Shown: positions 61,753 through 64,000 of the stretch, piece by piece | Numbering within the stretch: the stretch's first letter is position 1 | How the letters are laid out: each line of letters starts with the position of its first letter | NCBI GenBank assembly: GCA_963793415.1 | Contig: CAWCAC010000002.1 | Span: 434,001-498,000, forward strand | Direction of reading: 5' to 3' | Source: CAXMST01 sp963793415 | Lineage (GTDB): Bacteria; Actinomycetota; Thermoleophilia; Solirubrobacterales; 70-9 | Length of the DNA stretch: 64,000 nt | Program-made: the position numbers and the translations under genes | Notes under the pieces: generated by a model | Databases searched by the model: none | Told to the model about the DNA's origin: nothing | The model's input: the letters and a program-made list of their open reading frames with translations, nothing else

Positions 61753-63117
61753 GTGCCGCGTTCCCTCGGGCTCATCGCCCTTCTCCTCCTGTTTCTGATC
61801 GCGGCTCCGGCCGCTGCTGCCGACGAGGGGCGCGGAGATCCGTTCCGGCCCGTCGATCCGGCGCCTGGCCCGCAGCAGGCTCATCCCCGCGGCGCGGCGG
61901 TTGCGCCCGAGTGCCCAGCCAGCCTCGCCTGCGACTTCATCCCGGCCGCGTACGCCGAGAACTCGGGGCCGACCGACTGGGGCAACTACGACCTCGCCAA
62001 GCGCGAGGGCGACGGGCTCGACATCGACCGGATCGTGATTCACGACACCGAGGCCAGCTACGCCGACACGGTCGACATCTTCCAGACGCCGAGCAGCTAC
62101 GTGAGCGCCCACTACGTCGTCCGCTCCGCCGACGGCCACGTCACCCAGATGGTCCGCGACCGCGACATCGGCTACCAGGCCGGCAACTACTACTTCAACC
62201 AGCACTCGATCGGGATCGAGATCGAGGGCTTCGCGCTCGAGGGCAACAGCTGGTACACGGGTGACGTCTACCGCTCGACCGGCGCCCTGATCGCCTACCT
62301 GGCCGATCGCTTCGACATCCCCCTCAACCGCCGCCACGTGATCGGCCACGACGAGGTGCCGGGCCCGAACCTGACCTACCAGGCGGGCATGCACTGGGAT
62401 CCGGGCACCTTCTTCAACTGGACCCGGCTGATGCGGCTCGCCGGCGCCAAGAAGACCCCCGCCCGCGGCCTGCCCGAGGTCGGCGAGGCGGTCGTGATCA
62501 AGCCCGACTACGCGACGAACGAGCCGCCGGTCTCGAGTTGCGACACCTCGACGCCGCCCGTCTGCACCGACCTGCCGCCGCAGCCGGCGAACTTCGTCTA
62601 CCTGCACAGCGACCGGCACCACAACGCGCCCTACATCTCCGACCCGTTCCTCGCCGGGGAGGCGCAGGAGCCCGACGGGGTCGGCACGACCCAGGCCGAC
62701 GACTGGGGCAACAAGGCGGTCGCCGGCCAGACGTTCGTCGTCGCCGCGGTCAAGGGCGACTGGACCGCGATCTGGTACGGCTCCCAGAAGGCCTGGCTCT
62801 ACAACCCCGACGGCGCCAACACGGCGCCGACCAGCTCCCGCTTCATCAAGGTCAGGCGCGGCAAGGACCCGATCCCCGTCTGGGGGGCCGCCTACCCCTC
62901 GAAGCTGCAGAAGCTCTCGCTCGGCTACTCGATCCCGCGCGGCCAGAAGTACACGGTGACCGGCCCGGTCCAGACCGACCGCTACCAGGCCGAGCTCTTC
63001 GACGACCTCGCCAACTACTTCGTCCTCGAAGACGACACCGTCTACTACGAGATCCAATACAACCACCGCCACGGCTTCGTTCAGAAGAAGGACGTGGCGG
63101 TCGGGAAGACCGGTTAG
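61753..63117 (+). CDS. exported N-acetylmuramoyl-L-alanine amidase
   Basis: A 454-residue secreted protein: signal peptide VPRSLGLIALLLLFLIAAPA with an AAADE cleavage region, an Amidase_2/PGRP domain at about 75-240 with zinc ligands in VIHDTEAS and VIGHDEVPGP and the SIGIEIEGFAL strand, followed by about 200 residues with SH3-like patterns. Cuts the bond between muramic acid and the stem peptide. GTG start, 7 nt behind TAGACT. The 137-bp gap before it contains nothing else. Confidence 0.87.
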   Translation: MPRSLGLIALLLLFLIAAPAAAADEGRGDPFRPVDPAPGPQQAHPRGAAVAPECPASLACDFIPAAYAENSGPTDWGNYDLAKREGDGLDIDRIVIHDTEASYADTVDIFQTPSSYVSAHYVVRSADGHVTQMVRDRDIGYQAGNYYFNQHSIGIEIEGFALEGNSWYTGDVYRSTGALIAYLADRFDIPLNRRHVIGHDEVPGPNLTYQAGMHWDPGTFFNWTRLMRLAGAKKTPARGLPEVGEAVVIKPDYATNEPPVSSCDTSTPPVCTDLPPQPANFVYLHSDRHHNAPYISDPFLAGEAQEPDGVGTTQADDWGNKAVAGQTFVVAAVKGDWTAIWYGSQKAWLYNPDGANTAPTSSRFIKVRRGKDPIPVWGAAYPSKLQKLSLGYSIPRGQKYTVTGPVQTDRYQAELFDDLANYFVLEDDTVYYEIQYNHRHGFVQKKDVAVGKTG

Positions 63118-63131
63118 GTCCAGAACTCCCG

Positions 63132-63179
63132 TCGAGGTTGGAGTTCGCCCGCTCTATGAGGGTCAACTCCAACTTCGAG
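63132..63179. repeat. inverted-repeat element related in design
   Basis: Perfect 9-bp arms GTTGGAGTT / AACTCCAAC (63137-63145, 63165-63173) with partial extension outward (TCGAGG / TTCGA) and an apex CTC-TAT-GAG. Different arm sequence from the 49-nt elements at 25.5 and 48.8 kb but the same shape. In the gap between the amidase stop and the peptidase promoter. Confidence 0.45.
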
Positions 63180-63223
63180 ACCGCTCGGTGGATTGACGAC
63201 CCGGCTCGGTTAGGCTCGCTGCG

Positions 63224-64000
63224 ATGACGACGACCAACGCACGTCTCGCTGAGTCGCGGCCGATGCCGGCCGAGCCGGTGCTGCGGGAGGTGATCGGGGC
63301 GCTCGAGGGGATCGAGCGGCTCGCGGGCTCGGAGGGGGAACGAGAGGCGGCGGAGTGGGTCGCGGCGCGGCTCGAGGCGGCGGGCGCGACCGCCACCGCG
63401 GATGAGGAGACATTCCGAGACGGCTTCGCGGGGATGCTCGGCAAGCTCGCCGCCGCGGCTTCGGTGGCCGGTGGAGGAGTAGCCGCGACCGGCCGCTTCC
63501 GGGCTGCCGGCGCCGCCGTCGGCGCCGGCGTTGCGGCGCTGATCGCCGACGACATCTCGAACGGGTTCCGGCCCTGGCGCAAGGTGGTGATGCCGGAGAA
63601 GACGACGACCAACGTCGTCGCCGAGATCGGCGACGCCAACGCCGAGCGCACGCTCGTCGTCCTCGGCCACCACGACGCCGCCCGTTCCGGCCAGGTCTTC
63701 GACCCGACCCTCCAGCGCCTGCTGGGCGAGCGCTTCCCGGGCATCGTCGAGCGGATCGACACCTCGCTGCCGCAGTGGTGGGGGCTGCTCGCAGGCCCGC
63801 TGATGGTCGCCGCAGGCAGTGCCAGCGGGCGCCGCAGCCTGACCGCGGCCGGCGCCGTCGCCTCCGCGGTCGGCGCGGCGCTGATGGAGGACATCCAGCG
63901 CAGCGAGATCGTTCCCGGCGCCAACGACAACCTGAGCTCGATCGCGGTCATGGTCGCGCTGGCCGAGGCGCTGCGCGAGCGCCCGACCCCCGGCCTGCGG
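63224..64000 (+). CDS. M28 family metallopeptidase, N-terminal part
   Basis: Open at the window end after 259 codons. The zinc-peptidase pattern is visible: VVLGHHDAARSGQVFDP with the first His/Asp ligands and GANDNLSSIAVMVALAEAL with the bridging Asp; a protease-associated-like hydrophobic insert lies between. No signal peptide in the first residues (MTTTNARLAESRP). ATG 7 nt behind TAGGCT (leaderless). Confidence 0.82.
   Translation, partial: MTTTNARLAESRPMPAEPVLREVIGALEGIERLAGSEGEREAAEWVAARLEAAGATATADEETFRDGFAGMLGKLAAAASVAGGGVAATGRFRAAGAAVGAGVAALIADDISNGFRPWRKVVMPEKTTTNVVAEIGDANAERTLVVLGHHDAARSGQVFDPTLQRLLGERFPGIVERIDTSLPQWWGLLAGPLMVAAGSASGRRSLTAAGAVASAVGAALMEDIQRSEIVPGANDNLSSIAVMVALAEALRERPTPGLR

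Overview
The window is about 70% G+C, and almost every gene ends its codons in G or C. The best fit is a member of the Thermoleophilia (order Solirubrobacterales or a relative). Evidence: the short cell-surface protein at 24.8 kb with an LTFANVMS...IGGGAYA start followed by degenerate NAV.ADKIA repeats, F420-type luciferase-like oxidoreductase, many small acidic or membrane orphans, and many genes that look leaderless (a TANNNT -10 box ending 6-8 nt before the start codon). No rRNA, CRISPR array, insertion sequence, integrase or replication origin was seen.

Layout. 0-5 kb: AIM24 protein, Bax inhibitor-1 family membrane protein, a scar joining two 5'-truncated genes (MpaB-like oxygenase and TetR regulator), LLM oxidoreductase, Abi-alpha-like protein, acyl-CoA ligase. 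6-10 kb: a signalling operon of membrane histidine kinase, single-domain response regulator, and receiver-PAS-GGDEF-EAL protein. 10-17 kb: accessory oxidative enzymes (BBE-type flavoenzyme, frameshifted DAPG hydrolase-like protein, small hydrolase, FAD monooxygenase) followed by YCII protein, an ECF42-type sigma factor with a large internal deletion, GNAT and GST-like genes. 17-25 kb: P450, lipoprotein, FGE-fold exported protein, cupin, SDR, flavodoxin, amidase (frameshifted) convergent with an agmatinase-like ureohydrolase.

25.5-30.7 kb is an accessory region against tRNA-Ala(CGC). A 46-bp exact copy of the 3' part of the tRNA, starting in its anticodon loop, lies 3.7 kb away and bounds a segment with a membrane protein and a cytosolic arylsulfatase; a second, less perfect tRNA 3' remnant lies beyond a nucleotide cyclase gene. 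30.8-41.7 kb: diguanylate cyclase, acidic repeat protein, glutamate dehydrogenase, tRNA-Ala(UGC) abutted by a PD-(D/E)XK nuclease gene, small membrane proteins, FKBP isomerase, rhomboid protease, OmpR-type two-component system. 41.7-48.7 kb: GMC oxidoreductase, lipoyl synthase, coiled-coil protein, P450, acyltransferase and a saccharopine-dehydrogenase-like reductase. 49-56.5 kb: a fatty-acid or steroid-side-chain beta-oxidation block (FadB-like fusion, thiolase, esterase, acyl-CoA dehydrogenase, TetR with an operator-like palindrome), then a YjdI/YjdJ-like ferredoxin-GNAT pair. 57-61.6 kb: a benzoylformate-decarboxylase-like enzyme and a giant FAD/Fe-S 2-hydroxyacid dehydrogenase, a plausible mandelate-type pathway, behind a 530-bp region with nested inverted repeats. 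61.7-64 kb: exported amidase and a partial M28 peptidase.

The observation I find most unusual: three genes (P450 at 17-18.4 kb, coiled-coil protein at 44.3-44.9 kb, GNAT at 56.2-56.5 kb) have conserved N-termini with no ATG, GTG or TTG available, and in all three an in-frame ATC sits exactly 6 nt behind a TANNNT box, where leaderless transcripts of neighbouring genes start with ATG or GTG. Several otherwise intact genes carry single-base indels in G/C runs, so sequence error must be excluded before calling them pseudogenes.
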